NCBI GenBank assembly: GCA_030524315.1
Contig: JAUNGU010000011.1
Coordinates: forward strand, 1 to 44,380
Direction: 5' to 3'
Source of the DNA: Peptococcaceae bacterium
GTDB taxonomy: Bacteria > Bacillota > Peptococcia > Peptococcales > Peptococcaceae
Length of the DNA stretch: 44,380 bases
In this document: positions 26,210 to 34,963 of the stretch, in pieces
Position numbering within the stretch: position 1 is the stretch's first letter
Layout of the letters: each line of letters opens with the position of its first letter
The notes under the pieces: generated by a model
Seen by the model: only the letters and a program-made list of their open reading frames with translations
Databases searched by the model: none
What the model was told of the DNA's origin: nothing
Program-made: the position numbers and the translations under genes

Positions 26210-27134
26210 AATAGAGAAAGTGGTAGGTGGATAGAAAATCCTTGATGATGTTTTTATGAGCCTCGTAGTAGCTATCTGAGGTGATTGCGAGGATAAGGAT
26301 ATTTGGAATATTAGTCACTGGAAGAAAAACGATGCTATCTAGCGTATCTTGAAATACGGCATGACGTTTAATGGCGGCTTTGTTGATGAATGCAATACAA
26401 TTCTGGAGAGTCACCGCATTACGATACATTTGTATATTATTGGTTTTTATGCGATAGTGGGGATTACCATATTCTTCCAGAAGGCTACACATCGGATTGG
26501 CAATGTTGTAGTTGGTTTGGTAGATGGCAATAGGATACTTGAGGATGGTGCGGATTGATACACTTTTTTGCCTTGCAAGAACATGGCGCTTGGGAACAAT
26601 GGCATAGAGCTTGTCATCAATGATGGGAATGCGCTTGAATCCCTTTCCGACATTTTCAGGTGCTTTGTAGGAGGCGATGATGCCAATCCCCGATTGCTTC
26701 TCCTTCAAGATCATGTCAGAGATTTCATCTGTTTCGCCTTCGATCAACGTCAGTTGCACTTGTGGATGGGTTTGTGCAAAGATTTTTGTCACGTTGGAAA
26801 TGAATGTTTGACCAATGGCTGGAGAAAACAGAATATCGAGGCATTCTATTTTTTGAGATTTGGCAGAAGCGTCGGTTGCTGATGCTTGCAATTGCTCAAT
26901 GGTGTTATCCATGATGGAGAGCGCTTCTTCGCAAGCGTTGGAAAAAATAACACCTTTGCTGGTCAGTGAGACACCCTTCGGGGTGTAGTCAAATAAGGGA
27001 ATATTAAGCTCAGCTTCAAGTTTTTTCATGGATTTATTGAGCGCCTGTTGGGACATATGGGCGTATTCGCTGGCTTTGTTGATGGAGCCAAAGTATTGCA
27101 CGAGAATGAGCTGGCGTAGTTGATCAAAATTCAA
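26208..27134 (-). CDS. LysR-family transcriptional regulator 3
   Basis: A LysR-type regulator of about 308 aa: winged helix at the N-terminus (FDQLRQLILVQYFGSINKAS, MSQQALNKSMKKLEAEL) and an effector-binding domain. GGAGGTG sits about 7 bases before the TTG at 27134, which I take as the start; an in-frame TTG at 27149 overlaps that ribosome binding site. It is convergent with cassette 3, the same layout as LysR 2 with cassette 2, so it probably governs cassette 3. That is an inference from position. It belongs to the A+T-rich block. Confidence 0.88.
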   Translation of the reverse strand: MNFDQLRQLILVQYFGSINKASEYAHMSQQALNKSMKKLEAELNIPLFDYTPKGVSLTSKGVIFSNACEEALSIMDNTIEQLQASATDASAKSQKIECLDILFSPAIGQTFISNVTKIFAQTHPQVQLTLIEGETDEISDMILKEKQSGIGIIASYKAPENVGKGFKRIPIIDDKLYAIVPKRHVLARQKSVSIRTILKYPIAIYQTNYNIANPMCSLLEEYGNPHYRIKTNNIQMYRNAVTLQNCIAFINKAAIKRHAVFQDTLDSIVFLPVTNIPNILILAITSDSYYEAHKNIIKDFLSTYHFLY

Positions 27135-27297
27135 TGTTGGCACCTCCAAGCTAGGAAGATGAGAAATGCTTGTTTGTGAATGGGAGATATCGTCTTTATG
27201 CTAAGTATAGAGGTAAAATCACAAGCAATCAATATTTAGAAAACGCAGAGAAGTTTAACCAACGCCTCAGCCGCACAGAAATGGCCATCTAAAACAA

Positions 27298-27331
27298 AAG
27301 CGAGCCGCTACAATCACGTAGCGGCTCGCTT
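27298..27331. terminator. terminator of glcDF operon
   Basis: A 14-bp perfect stem (27298-27311 with 27318-27331) and 6-nt loop, just past the glcF stop on the minus strand. On that strand it is followed by TTTGTTTT. Confidence 0.82.
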
Positions 27332-27334
27332 GGT

Positions 27335-28558
27335 TTATAGCACTTGGCTGATGTGGAGGACCTTGAGGTCCTTGTAGCGTTCCATTTTGCCGAGCTGCAT
27401 GAGGCAGCTTGGGCATTCGGCGACGACGATGTCGGCGCCGGTGGCTTTGAAATCCTTGTATTTGTAGTCAAGGACCTTGCCGGAGGTGTCTGGGAAGTCG
27501 ATTTGGAAGGTGCCGGCGCCGCCGCAGCACATGGTGCTGTGCTCGGCTGGCAGGTAGGTGACGGCTTTTTCCAGGAGGGCTTCCGGTTCCTTGTTGATGC
27601 CCTGGGCACGGTTGAGGTGGCAGGAGGCATGATAGGTGACCTTGAGCTCCTTGTGTGGCGTTGGCTCGTAGCCGACGGCGTAGAGGTACTCAGTGAGGCC
27701 CATGATTTTCTGGCTAAAGGCGCGGGCCTTGCTGCGCATGGTGAAGTCGTCGTCAAAGAGCTCGGCGTATTCCTTGAGCATTGAGCCGCAGCTGCCGCAG
27801 TCGGTGATGATGAGGTCGTAATCCTTGAGGGCCTCGATGTTTTCCTTGGCCATTTTCTTGGCCAGTGGCACCATGCCGTGGGATTGCTGAGGCAGGCCAC
27901 AGCAATTGACGGCTGGCGTGTCGACCTGGCGGCCGGTTTTTTTGATGAGCTCAACGGTGGCCTGGCTGGCCTTTGGGAAGAACATCTTCATGGCGCAGCC
28001 GCGGAAATAGGCAACGCGATGGACGTGGCTGAGATCGACGGTGGCGCGACTTTTGGCGTTCTTGAGATTTTTCAGGGTCGCCGGGCCGCAGTGGTCGAGA
28101 ATCGTTGGCCCCTCATGGTTGAATGGCAGAAGCCCGCGGGTCAGGCGTGGGAACTTGAGGGCTTGGGCAACGCCGATGGCTGGACGGCCCACGTTTTTCA
28201 GTGGGCGGCTGGCCATGAGGTTACCGATGACGCGATACTTGGCAGGCAGACCGTGTTCCTCGCGCAGCCACTGGCGGATTTCGATCATCGCCTGGTCGGT
28301 CATGACCTTGCCGGGGCAAACCTCGGTGCAGGCCTTGCAGAGCAGGCAGTAATCCAGGGCTTCGCGCAATGCTTTTTCGCCACCGTCCAATTTTCCCTCC
28401 AAGAAGGCACGCACAATCGCGATTTTGCCACGACTTGTGGCGCGGTCGATGCTATTGACCTTGTACAGTGGGCAGACCGTCGTGCAGGCGCCGCAGCGGT
28501 CACATTTGTCCACGATGGCTTTGAGTTTGTCGTAATGTTGATTATCCATGGTGCTCAC
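27335..28558 (-). CDS. glcF: glycolate/lactate oxidase iron-sulfur subunit GlcF-like
   Basis: A 407-aa protein with two 4Fe-4S ferredoxin motifs (C19/C22/C25/C29 and C71/C74/C77/C81, each ending in CP) and two CCG domains (VNCCGLPQQSHG and MCCGGAGTF), the GlcF/heterodisulfide-reductase-D-like layout. It passes electrons from the flavin subunit to an acceptor. The GTG start overlaps the glcD stop as GTGA, implying translational coupling; an ATG lies three codons inside. It is on the minus strand with glcD upstream. The donor could be glycolate, D-lactate or another 2-hydroxyacid; an anaerobe would more likely use D-lactate. Confidence 0.88.
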   Translation of the reverse strand: MSTMDNQHYDKLKAIVDKCDRCGACTTVCPLYKVNSIDRATSRGKIAIVRAFLEGKLDGGEKALREALDYCLLCKACTEVCPGKVMTDQAMIEIRQWLREEHGLPAKYRVIGNLMASRPLKNVGRPAIGVAQALKFPRLTRGLLPFNHEGPTILDHCGPATLKNLKNAKSRATVDLSHVHRVAYFRGCAMKMFFPKASQATVELIKKTGRQVDTPAVNCCGLPQQSHGMVPLAKKMAKENIEALKDYDLIITDCGSCGSMLKEYAELFDDDFTMRSKARAFSQKIMGLTEYLYAVGYEPTPHKELKVTYHASCHLNRAQGINKEPEALLEKAVTYLPAEHSTMCCGGAGTFQIDFPDTSGKVLDYKYKDFKATGADIVVAECPSCLMQLGKMERYKDLKVLHISQVL

Positions 28559-29955
28559 CGGTTAAAGATTTTCCCGGGATTGAGGATATTATTTGGATCA
28601 AGCGCCTTTTTGATCAAAAGAGAGGTGTCAATTTCTTCTTTTTCCAGAGCGATGTCAATGTATGGCTGCTTGGAGATGCCGATGCCGTGCTCGCCACTGA
28701 GCTTACCGCCGCAATCGACGGCTGCCTGGAAGATTTCGCCGACACAGTCGTGGACCTTTTCCGGCACGCCCGGCTGGGACATATCGCACAGGAGCGATGG
28801 ATGCAGATTGCCGTCGCCAGCGTGGCCAAAAATCGAGACGTCAAAGCCATAGCGGTCGGCAATTGCCATGATGCGGTTGCAGACCTCAGGAAGCGACGCG
28901 CGAGGCACGGTGATGTCCTCGCCGATGCGGTCAGGGGCCAGGCTTTTGAGGGCGGTGCTGAGCTTGTTGCGCAAGGTCCAGAGATGCTCGCGCTCGGCGT
29001 CGTCAGCGGCCAGGGTAAAGTCGAGGCAGCCGTCTTTCTTGCAGGTTTCCTCGAGGATTTTCATGTCGCTCATGCAGATTTCCGGGCTGTTGCCGTCCAG
29101 GTCAAAAATGAGCATGGCGCCAACCTCCGGCGCGATTGGAAAATCGTTGAACTTGGCCGTGGCTTCGCAGCTGCGCTTGTCCATGAGCTCGGCAGCCGTT
29201 GGCGTGACGCCGCTGTGCAGGCAGTGGGAGACGGCCGTGCAGGCGTCCTCGACGCTGCGGAAGGTGGCCATGGCGCTCTTGACGTATTTTGGCTGGCCAA
29301 TGAGCTGGAGGGTCGCCTCGGTGATGACACCGAGGGTGCCTTCAGAGCCGACGAAGAGCTGGGTCATATTGTAGCCGGTGACGTTTTTGATGAGCTTGCC
29401 GCCGGTGTGGATGATGTCGCCGTTGGCCAGTACCACCTCAAGGCCCATGACATAGCGGCTCGTCACGCCGTACTTGACGGCGCGAATGCCGCCGGCGTTT
29501 TCGGCGATGTTGCCGCCGATGGTCGAATATTTATAAGAAGAAGGCTGTGGTGGATAGTAGAGGCCGTGCTCGGCGCAAAAATCGTGGATGTCCTTGGTGA
29601 GCACGCCCGGTTGCACGCGCAGGGTCAGGTTCTTTTCGTCGAGCTCGACAAACTTGTTCATTTCATCCAAGCTCAGCACAATCCCACCTTGCACAGGAAT
29701 CGTGCCGCCGGTGCGACCGCTACCGCGACCGCGGGAAATGACAGGAATCTTGTGGGCGTTGGCATATTTCATGAGCGCAGAGACTTGCTGCGCGGTGTGG
29801 GCCTTGCAAACAAAATCCGGCGTTTCAGCGACGTCCAGCTCCTCTGGGGAGGCGTCGTAGCTGTAGCCGAAGCAATCCATCGGTTCATGCAGTACATGCT
29901 CCGGACCAAAAATGGCCTGCAGGGCTTGCAGATGCTTTTCTTTATCAGCTAACAT
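28555..29955 (-). CDS. glcD: FAD-linked 2-hydroxyacid oxidase GlcD-like
   Basis: A 466-aa flavoprotein of the GlcD/D-lactate dehydrogenase (FAD-binding type 4/VAO) family. The FAD region shows ISRGRGSGRTGGTIP, YYPPQPSS, then GGNIAENAGG and KNVTGYNMTQLFVGSEGTLG; the C-terminal domain has GHAGDGNLHPSLL and GKLSGEHGIG. It oxidises a 2-hydroxyacid such as D-lactate or glycolate to the 2-oxoacid and hands electrons to GlcF. ATG 29955 has AAAGGATG upstream; a TTG three codons earlier is the alternative. It is divergent from a TetR gene that may regulate it. Confidence 0.9.
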   Translation of the reverse strand: MLADKEKHLQALQAIFGPEHVLHEPMDCFGYSYDASPEELDVAETPDFVCKAHTAQQVSALMKYANAHKIPVISRGRGSGRTGGTIPVQGGIVLSLDEMNKFVELDEKNLTLRVQPGVLTKDIHDFCAEHGLYYPPQPSSYKYSTIGGNIAENAGGIRAVKYGVTSRYVMGLEVVLANGDIIHTGGKLIKNVTGYNMTQLFVGSEGTLGVITEATLQLIGQPKYVKSAMATFRSVEDACTAVSHCLHSGVTPTAAELMDKRSCEATAKFNDFPIAPEVGAMLIFDLDGNSPEICMSDMKILEETCKKDGCLDFTLAADDAEREHLWTLRNKLSTALKSLAPDRIGEDITVPRASLPEVCNRIMAIADRYGFDVSIFGHAGDGNLHPSLLCDMSQPGVPEKVHDCVGEIFQAAVDCGGKLSGEHGIGISKQPYIDIALEKEEIDTSLLIKKALDPNNILNPGKIFNR

Positions 29956-30002
29956 GGAAAGCAATCATCCTTTCTCTATATAAATCTCTTTTTACGGTTC
30001 TT

Positions 30003-30008
30003 ATTATA
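30003..30008 (-). promoter_or_regulatory. -10 of glcDF promoter
   Basis: A perfect TATAAT reads on the minus strand at 30008-30003, 48 bases before the glcD ATG. The -35 is weak: TTGCTG (30033-30028) lies 19 nt upstream. Confidence 0.5.
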
Positions 30009-30132
30009 CCACCGATTGTCCGATTTGCAGCAACTATTTACGAGTCGATTACAGGAATTTTTTTGCAGGCACCGGCCGTTGGCGCAATATTTTCGCGCGG
30101 CAGGAATTTTCCGCTGTGCGTCGCGGCGCGGC

Positions 30133-30162
30133 TTGTGCCTGGCCACAGAGATATGCTATCAT
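30133..30162 (+). promoter_or_regulatory. promoter of tetR gene
   Basis: TTGTGC (30133-30138), 18-nt spacer, TATCAT (30157-30162) preceded by TGC (extended -10). Confidence 0.55.
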
Positions 30163-30194
30163 AGAACAATCACAGCCGACAGGAGGGATGACGC

Positions 30195-30743
30195 ATGCCC
30201 GGCATTACCAAAAAACGCATAGCCGAAGCCTATCTGGCCCTCGCCGATCACAAGCCCGTCGACAAAATCACCGTCAAGGATTTGGTCGAGGAATGTGGCA
30301 TCACGCGCCAGACCTTCTATTATCATTTTCGCGACCTGCCCGAGGTTCTCGAGTGGATGGTGGCGCAGTTCACCCGCGCCCTCCTCGACAAAACCCTCGA
30401 CCAATCGCCTCAGGCGGCGATGCGCATCCTTGTGGGCGAGGTCACGGCCCAGGCAAGCCTCCTTGATAAGCTCATGCACTCGCGCCGCCGCGAGGACATC
30501 GAGCGGCTCTTTCTTGGCGCTGTGCGCAGCTATCTGATGATGGTCATGCGCCAAAGCCCCGTCCTGGGCGAATTTTCCGTCGATGATCTGGGCACGACCC
30601 TGACCTTCTATTCCTGGGGCATCGCCGGGCTCCTCATCGAGAGCTGCCAGCGCCCCAATGCCGACCTCGACGCCCTCGCTGACCAGCTCTGGCGGCTCGT
30701 CAGCGGCCAGATGCTGCCAAAACACACCCCTTGTAACGATTAA
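30195..30743 (+). CDS. TetR/AcrR-family regulator
   Basis: A 182-aa TetR-type regulator. The DNA-binding helix-turn-helix is at about residues 8-50 (KPVDKITVKDLVEECGITRQTFYYHF), followed by an all-helical ligand domain; the domain order and the TFYYHFRDLPEVLEWMV junction resemble DhaS/TetR_C_8-type proteins. GGAGG lies about 8 bases before the ATG. It is divergent from glcDF across a 239-bp gap, so it may repress that operon or itself; no clear operator was found. The ligand is unknown. Confidence 0.87.
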   Translation: MPGITKKRIAEAYLALADHKPVDKITVKDLVEECGITRQTFYYHFRDLPEVLEWMVAQFTRALLDKTLDQSPQAAMRILVGEVTAQASLLDKLMHSRRREDIERLFLGAVRSYLMMVMRQSPVLGEFSVDDLGTTLTFYSWGIAGLLIESCQRPNADLDALADQLWRLVSGQMLPKHTPCND

Positions 30744-30769
30744 ACCAGTGACTGCCGTCGCTGGTTTTT
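30742..30769 (+). terminator. terminator of tetR gene
   Basis: AAACCAGTGAC (30742-30752) pairs with GTCGCTGGTTT (30757-30767), one wobble, with a T-run. It overlaps the stop codon. Confidence 0.75.
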
Positions 30770-30842
30770 GTCATTTTTGGGTGCGTGTCAGAAATTTTGA
30801 CAGACTGGCGAAAGTATCAGGACAGTCGTCCTTTTTTGCGCG

Positions 30843-30871
30843 TGGCAAAAAATCGGCGCGGGTGCTATAAC
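30843..30871 (+). promoter_or_regulatory. candidate promoter of the ftsH operon
   Basis: TGGCAA (30843-30848, weak -35), 17-nt spacer, TATAAC (30866-30871) preceded by TGC (extended -10). It is 40 bases before the small gene that precedes ftsH. Confidence 0.45.
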
Positions 30872-30911
30872 TATGCTAGAGAAGCTTATCAATAGAAAGG
30901 AGCCATTGCTC

Positions 30912-31352
30912 ATGAACAATACAAGCGGTCTTTTTGACGCCAAGCTCGCCGAGCTGGCGCAAATTTACCACGATCTCTACGGCGAGATCGACGCCTTCCG
31001 CGATTTGGACCACGACGCTGTGCGCCGCGAGCGCGCGCGATTGGCCCACGATTGCACCCTCGCTGGTGAGCAGCTCAAGAGCCAGCTCATTGCCACGCGG
31101 CTTGTGCCTGCCGAGGAGCTCTCGCGGGCGCAGATCGATTACTGTGATCGCGCTCAGATGATCATGGATTCCCTGCGCAAGCAATCTGCCGACGACCCTT
31201 GCAAAAACAACAGCAAGGCCGAGCTTTCCGCCCTCTTTGCAGAATTCGCCGTGGATTTTGCGTCGCTGGCAGTGACCCACGCCCTCTTGGCGGTGCTCTC
31301 GGCCATGGACGACCAGATGACAGAGGATGAAAAGGAGGAGGAGCGCCCATGA
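30912..31352 (+). CDS. small helical protein of unknown function, coupled to ftsH
   Basis: A 146-aa soluble protein, mainly alpha-helical and rich in Ala, Leu, Asp and Arg, with no motif I recognise. ATG 30912 has AAAGGAG 10 bases upstream; an earlier in-frame start at 30873 lacks one. Its TGA overlaps the ftsH start as ATGA, so the two are translationally coupled and made in linked amounts. That suggests an FtsH partner, adaptor or regulator, but this is inference only. Confidence 0.75.
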   Translation: MNNTSGLFDAKLAELAQIYHDLYGEIDAFRDLDHDAVRRERARLAHDCTLAGEQLKSQLIATRLVPAEELSRAQIDYCDRAQMIMDSLRKQSADDPCKNNSKAELSALFAEFAVDFASLAVTHALLAVLSAMDDQMTEDEKEEERP

Positions 31353-33160
31353 ACGAGGTCAAGCAGCCAAAAAAACCGATGATGTTCTACTACACCATCG
31401 CCCTCCTCGTGCTCATGGTCATCAATTTCTTTGCCATGCCCTATCTCTCCGAGCGCGAGGTCAAGGAGGTCGACTACGGCACCTTCATCCAAATGACCGA
31501 CGACCAGAAAATCGGCAAGGTCGAAATCGAAGACAACGAGATTCTTTTCTCCAACAAGGACGAGACGAAATTCTACAAAACCGGCCGCATGGACGACCCC
31601 AACCTCACCATGCGTCTCTACGATTCCGGTGCGAAATTTTCGAGCAAAATCGTCGAGCAGATGAACCCTGTCGCCAGCGTCATTCTGAGCTGGGTGCTGC
31701 CGATTCTCATTTTCATTGCCTTGGGCCAATGGATGAGCAAAAAGCTCATGAACAAGGCGGGCGGTAACTCGATGATGTTTGGCATGGGCAAATCCAACGC
31801 CAAAATCTACGTCAAATCCTCTGAGGGCATCCGCTTCAAGGACGTCGCCGGTGAGGACGAGGCCAAGGAAAACCTCACGGAAATCGTTGACTACCTCCAC
31901 AACCCCGACAAATTCAAGAGCATCGGCGCACAAATGCCAAAGGGTGTCCTCCTCGTCGGCCCTCCCGGGACGGGCAAAACCATGCTCGCCAAGGCCGTCG
32001 CCGGGGAGGCCAACGTGCCATTTTTCTCGATGAGCGGCTCGGAATTTGTCGAAATGTTCGTCGGCATGGGTGCCTCCAAGGTGCGCGACCTCTTCAAGCA
32101 GGCCAAGGACAAGGCGCCGTGCATCGTCTTCATCGATGAAATCGACGCCATCGGCAAAAAGCGCGACGGCCAATTTGCCGGCAACGACGAGCGCGAGCAA
32201 ACCCTCAACCAGCTCCTGACGGAAATGGACGGCTTTGAGGGCAACAACGGCGTCATCATCCTCGCTGCAACCAACCGTCCCGAATCCCTCGACCCGGCGC
32301 TGACCCGTCCGGGCCGATTCGACCGCCGCGTGCCCGTCGAGCTGCCGGACCTCAAGGGTCGCGAGGAAATTCTCAAGGTCCACGCCAAAAAAGTTAAAAC
32401 CACCGGCGACATTGATTTCAACAAAATAGCCCGCATGGCCTCGGGTGCCAGCGGCGCCGAGCTCGCCAACATTGTCAACGAGGCAGCCCTGCGCGCCGTG
32501 CGTGACGGCCGCGCCGCCGCCAGCGAGGCAGACCTCGAGGAAAGCATCGAGGTCGTCATCGCCGGTTACCAAAAGAAAAACGCCATCCTCACCGACAAGG
32601 AAAAATGGGCCGTCGCCACCCACGAAATCGGCCACGCCATGGTCGCCGCCCTCCAGACCAACTCTGCGCCTGTGCAGAAAATCACCATTATCCCTCGCAC
32701 CTCCGGCGCCCTCGGTTACACCATGCAGGTTGAGGAAGGCAACCACTACCTCATGACCAAGGTCGAGCTCGAAAACAAAATCGCCACCCTCACCGGTGGC
32801 CGCGCCGCCGAAGAAGTCATGCTCGGCAGCATTTCCACCGGCGCTGCCAACGACATTGAGCAGGCCACCAAGCTCGCCCGCGCCATGATCACCCGCTACG
32901 GCATGAGCAAGGATTTTGACATGGTCGCCATGGAAACCGTCACCAACCAATACCTCGGCGGCGACACCTCCCTGGCTTGCTCCGCCCAGACCCAGGCCGA
33001 CATCGACAAGCAAGTCGTCGCCCTCGTCAAGGCCCAGCACGAAAAGGCCGGCAAGATCCTCCTCGAGCACCGCGACAAGCTCGCAGAGCTCAGCCAATAC
33101 CTCTACGACCGCGAAACCATCACCGGCGAGGAATTCATGAAAATCCTCAAAGGTGCCTGA
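31349..33160 (+). CDS. ftsH: ATP-dependent zinc metalloprotease FtsH
   Basis: A 603-aa membrane AAA+ protease. One membrane helix lies at about 11-31 and a second at about 110-130 around a short extracytoplasmic domain. The AAA module has Walker A GPPGTGKT (G204-T211), Walker [14 protein letters not shown] and the second region of homology ending [12 protein letters not shown]. The M41 zinc site is HEIGH (H425, E426, H429); the usual third residue Ala is Ile here. It extracts and degrades membrane and short-lived cytosolic proteins as a hexamer. Start coupling to the small gene upstream and a strong terminator downstream make a two-gene operon. The length is on the short side for the family, which usually has a longer disordered C-terminus. 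Confidence 0.96.
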   Translation: MNEVKQPKKPMMFYYTIALLVLMVINFFAMPYLSEREVKEVDYGTFIQMTDDQKIGKVEIEDNEILFSNKDETKFYKTGRMDDPNLTMRLYDSGAKFSSKIVEQMNPVASVILSWVLPILIFIALGQWMSKKLMNKAGGNSMMFGMGKSNAKIYVKSSEGIRFKDVAGEDEAKENLTEIVDYLHNPDKFKSIGAQMPKGVLLVGPPGTGKTMLAKAVAGEANVPFFSMSGSEFVEMFVGMGASKVRDLFKQAKDKAPCIVFIDEIDAIGKKRDGQFAGNDEREQTLNQLLTEMDGFEGNNGVIILAATNRPESLDPALTRPGRFDRRVPVELPDLKGREEILKVHAKKVKTTGDIDFNKIARMASGASGAELANIVNEAALRAVRDGRAAASEADLEESIEVVIAGYQKKNAILTDKEKWAVATHEIGHAMVAALQTNSAPVQKITIIPRTSGALGYTMQVEEGNHYLMTKVELENKIATLTGGRAAEEVMLGSISTGAANDIEQATKLARAMITRYGMSKDFDMVAMETVTNQYLGGDTSLACSAQTQADIDKQVVALVKAQHEKAGKILLEHRDKLAELSQYLYDRETITGEEFMKILKGA

Positions 33161-33164
33161 TCCC

Positions 33165-33193
33165 ACGCCGACGGCCAAACCGTCGGCGTTTTT
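33165..33193 (+). terminator. terminator of ftsH operon
   Basis: ACGCCGACGG (33165-33174) pairs perfectly with CCGTCGGCGT (33180-33189), followed by T5. Confidence 0.88.
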
Positions 33194-33209
33194 GCGTGTA
33201 TTGGAAAAC

Positions 33210-33291
33210 TTTCGTTGTAAAAAATGTTACCGTTTACATTTTTTCGTTGTAAAAAATGTAAGACGCCACACTTTTTCGTCGTAAAAAGTGT
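33210..33291 (+). repeat. three inverted-repeat units at exact 32-bp spacing
   Basis: The 18-mer TTTCGTTGTAAAAAATGT occurs at 33210-33227 and 33242-33259, and with two changes at 33274-33291. The phase is exactly 32 bp, about three helical turns. Units 2 and 3 are the right halves of hairpins whose arms co-vary: TTACATTTTTT with AAAAAATGTAA, and CACACTTTTT with AAAAAGTGTG. Unit 1 lacks a good left arm. They end next to the -10 of the following ATPase gene, so they are probably its operator. Confidence 0.85.
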
Positions 33292-33301
33292 GAGTGCGTG
33301 C

Positions 33302-33307
33302 TATAAT
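33302..33307 (+). promoter_or_regulatory. -10 of AAA/DUF4143 gene
   Basis: A perfect TATAAT 24 bases before the ATG. The expected -35 place (33279-33284) lies inside repeat unit 3 and has no good hexamer, so anything bound to the repeats would overlap polymerase. Confidence 0.6.
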
Positions 33308-33330
33308 GGCCCTAGAATGGAGGCGATGAG

Positions 33331-34656
33331 ATGTACAGAACAGCCATGGAAGCGCTCTATGAGTGGAAGACGAGTGCTTATCGCAAGCCGCTGATCATCG
33401 AGGGCGCGCGCCAGGTAGGTAAAACCTGGCTCATGAAGGCCTTTGGCCGCGAGGCGTATAAGCACGTGGTCTATATCAATTTTGACGCCAACGCCAATAT
33501 GGCGGCGCTTTTTCAGGAGGATCTGAACGTCCAGCGGTTGATTCAGGGCATCGGTCTCTACGCGGGCCAGCCCATCGCCGCCGAGGAGACGCTCTTGATT
33601 TTTGACGAGGTGCAGGAGGTGCCGCGGGCGCTGGCGGCGCTGAAATATTTTTGCGAGGACGCGCCCGAGTATAACATTGTCTGCGCAGGGTCGCTGTTGG
33701 GCATTGCCCTGCACGAGGGCACGTCCTTTCCCGTGGGCAAGGTGGATTTTCTCAGCCTGGCGCCGCTGTCCTTCAAGGAGTATCTCTTGGCGATGGGCGA
33801 CGCCCAGTATGCGGCGCTGTTGGATCAGCAGGATTTTGCCATGATGACGGGCTTCAAGCAACGCTTCATTGATCGGCTTCGAGAATATTATTTCGTCGGC
33901 GGCATGCCCGAGGCGGTGCAGCGCTTTGCCGATACGGGGGATTTCGTCGCTGTGCGCCAGGTGCAGCAGCGCATTCTCGATGCTTACGAGCAGGATTTTT
34001 CCAAGCACGCGCCAGCGGCCATTGTGCCCAAGCTGCGCATGGTTTGGAACAGCATTCCCTCGCAGCTGGCCAAGGAGAACAAGAAATTCATCTACGGCTT
34101 GGTGCGCGAAGGAGCGCGGGCCAAGGATTACGAGACGGCGATCATGTGGCTGTGCGATTGCGGGCTGGTGCACAAGGTCAGCCGCGTCAACAGTGGCGGC
34201 CTGCCACTCAAGGCCTACGAGGATCTCAAGGCCTTCAAGCTGTTTCTCGTGGATGTGGGTCTCTTGGGCTGTATGACAGGCTTGCAGCCACGCACGATTC
34301 TCGATGGCGACGCGCTCTTTGCCGAGTTCAAGGGCGCTCTCACCGAGCAATACGTTTGCCAGGAGCTGTCGACCCTTCCCGGCCTCGGCGTCTATTACTA
34401 CACCAACGACCGCGGCTCCTGCGAGGTGGATTTTGTCGTCGACACCGGCGAGACCGTCGTCCCTATCGAGGTCAAGGCCGAGGTCAATCTCAAGGCCAAA
34501 AGCCTGCGCATCTACCACGAACGGTTCGCGCCGCGCGTCTCCATCCGCACGGCGATGACCGATTACAAGGAAGAGGACTGGCTCATCAACCTGCCCCTCT
34601 ACGCCATCCACACCCTGCCCGCCGTCGTCGCGAGAGGAATGGAGGATGCGCGCTGA
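33331..34656 (+). CDS. AAA-family ATPase with DUF4143 C-terminal domain
   Basis: A 441-aa protein of the common archaeal/bacterial AAA_14 + DUF4143 family. Walker A is GARQVGKT (G25-T32), Walker B LLIFDEVQEV, and the sensor region AGSLLGI. The C-terminal DUF4143 part contains EVDFVV...PIEVKAE, the PD-(D/E)xK-like core. The function of the family is unsettled; members are scattered, often strain-specific and suspected of a defence or selfish role. GGAGG precedes the ATG. It stands alone between the ftsH terminator and the methionine operon, with the repeat array as its only control region. Confidence 0.88.
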   Translation: MYRTAMEALYEWKTSAYRKPLIIEGARQVGKTWLMKAFGREAYKHVVYINFDANANMAALFQEDLNVQRLIQGIGLYAGQPIAAEETLLIFDEVQEVPRALAALKYFCEDAPEYNIVCAGSLLGIALHEGTSFPVGKVDFLSLAPLSFKEYLLAMGDAQYAALLDQQDFAMMTGFKQRFIDRLREYYFVGGMPEAVQRFADTGDFVAVRQVQQRILDAYEQDFSKHAPAAIVPKLRMVWNSIPSQLAKENKKFIYGLVREGARAKDYETAIMWLCDCGLVHKVSRVNSGGLPLKAYEDLKAFKLFLVDVGLLGCMTGLQPRTILDGDALFAEFKGALTEQYVCQELSTLPGLGVYYYTNDRGSCEVDFVVDTGETVVPIEVKAEVNLKAKSLRIYHERFAPRVSIRTAMTDYKEEDWLINLPLYAIHTLPAVVARGMEDAR

Positions 34657-34739
34657 GCGCCCATTTGCCGCCCGAAATTTTTCGCGGGCTGGCGGTGGAG
34701 GTATAAGGAGGGTTTATTTTCTTTTTTTGCGGCTATCCC

Positions 34740-34768
34740 TTTACAAGCGGGCGTTTATTATCTATACT
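34740..34768 (+). promoter_or_regulatory. promoter of the SAM-riboswitch/methionine operon
   Basis: TTTACA (34740-34745), 17-nt spacer, TATACT (34763-34768). Transcription would begin close to the aptamer. The bases 34657-34739 hold no other recognisable element. Confidence 0.75.
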
Positions 34769-34786
34769 TCAATTTAAGAGAATAGC

Positions 34787-34884
34787 ATTTATCAAGAGTG
34801 ACGGAGGGATCTGGCCCAGTGAAGTCCGGCAACAGCCCATGGGGTGATGTGCCAAATCCAGCAGACTGTGTCTGGCAGATAAGT
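34787..34884 (+). ncRNA. SAM-I riboswitch (S-box leader)
   Basis: The S-box core is present: TTATCAAGAG, the GGAGGGA-CTGGCCC-like block (here GGAGGGATCTGGCCC), GTGAAGTCCGGCAACAGCC, and the closing GGCAGATAAG that pairs with the start (P1). It binds S-adenosylmethionine and stops transcription of methionine genes when SAM is plentiful. Gene content downstream fits exactly. Confidence 0.93.
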
Positions 34885-34895
34885 GATTAAGCGCG

Positions 34896-34926
34896 CACCA
34901 TTTCCTGCCAGGGAATGGTGATTTTT
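34896..34926 (+). terminator. SAM-riboswitch expression-platform terminator
   Basis: CACCATTTCC (34896-34905) pairs with GGGAATGGTG (34911-34920), then T5. It lies between aptamer and the first methionine gene. Confidence 0.85.
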
Positions 34927-34963
34927 GTATATATGAAAAATTTCTAGGAAAGAAGGACTTTTC

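Noticed and set aside
28687..29952. A 421-aa plus-strand open frame opposite glcD
   Set aside because: Shadow of glcD, which has clear FAD motifs on the minus strand.
31154..33178. A 674-aa minus-strand open frame opposite ftsH
   Set aside because: Same cause: biased codons of ftsH. The product is low-complexity Val/Gly/Asp-rich and matches no fold.
33210..33291. Short CRISPR-like array
   Set aside because: Only three units, 18-bp identity and 14-bp gaps; no cas genes. The units are hairpin halves next to a promoter, so an operator array fits better.
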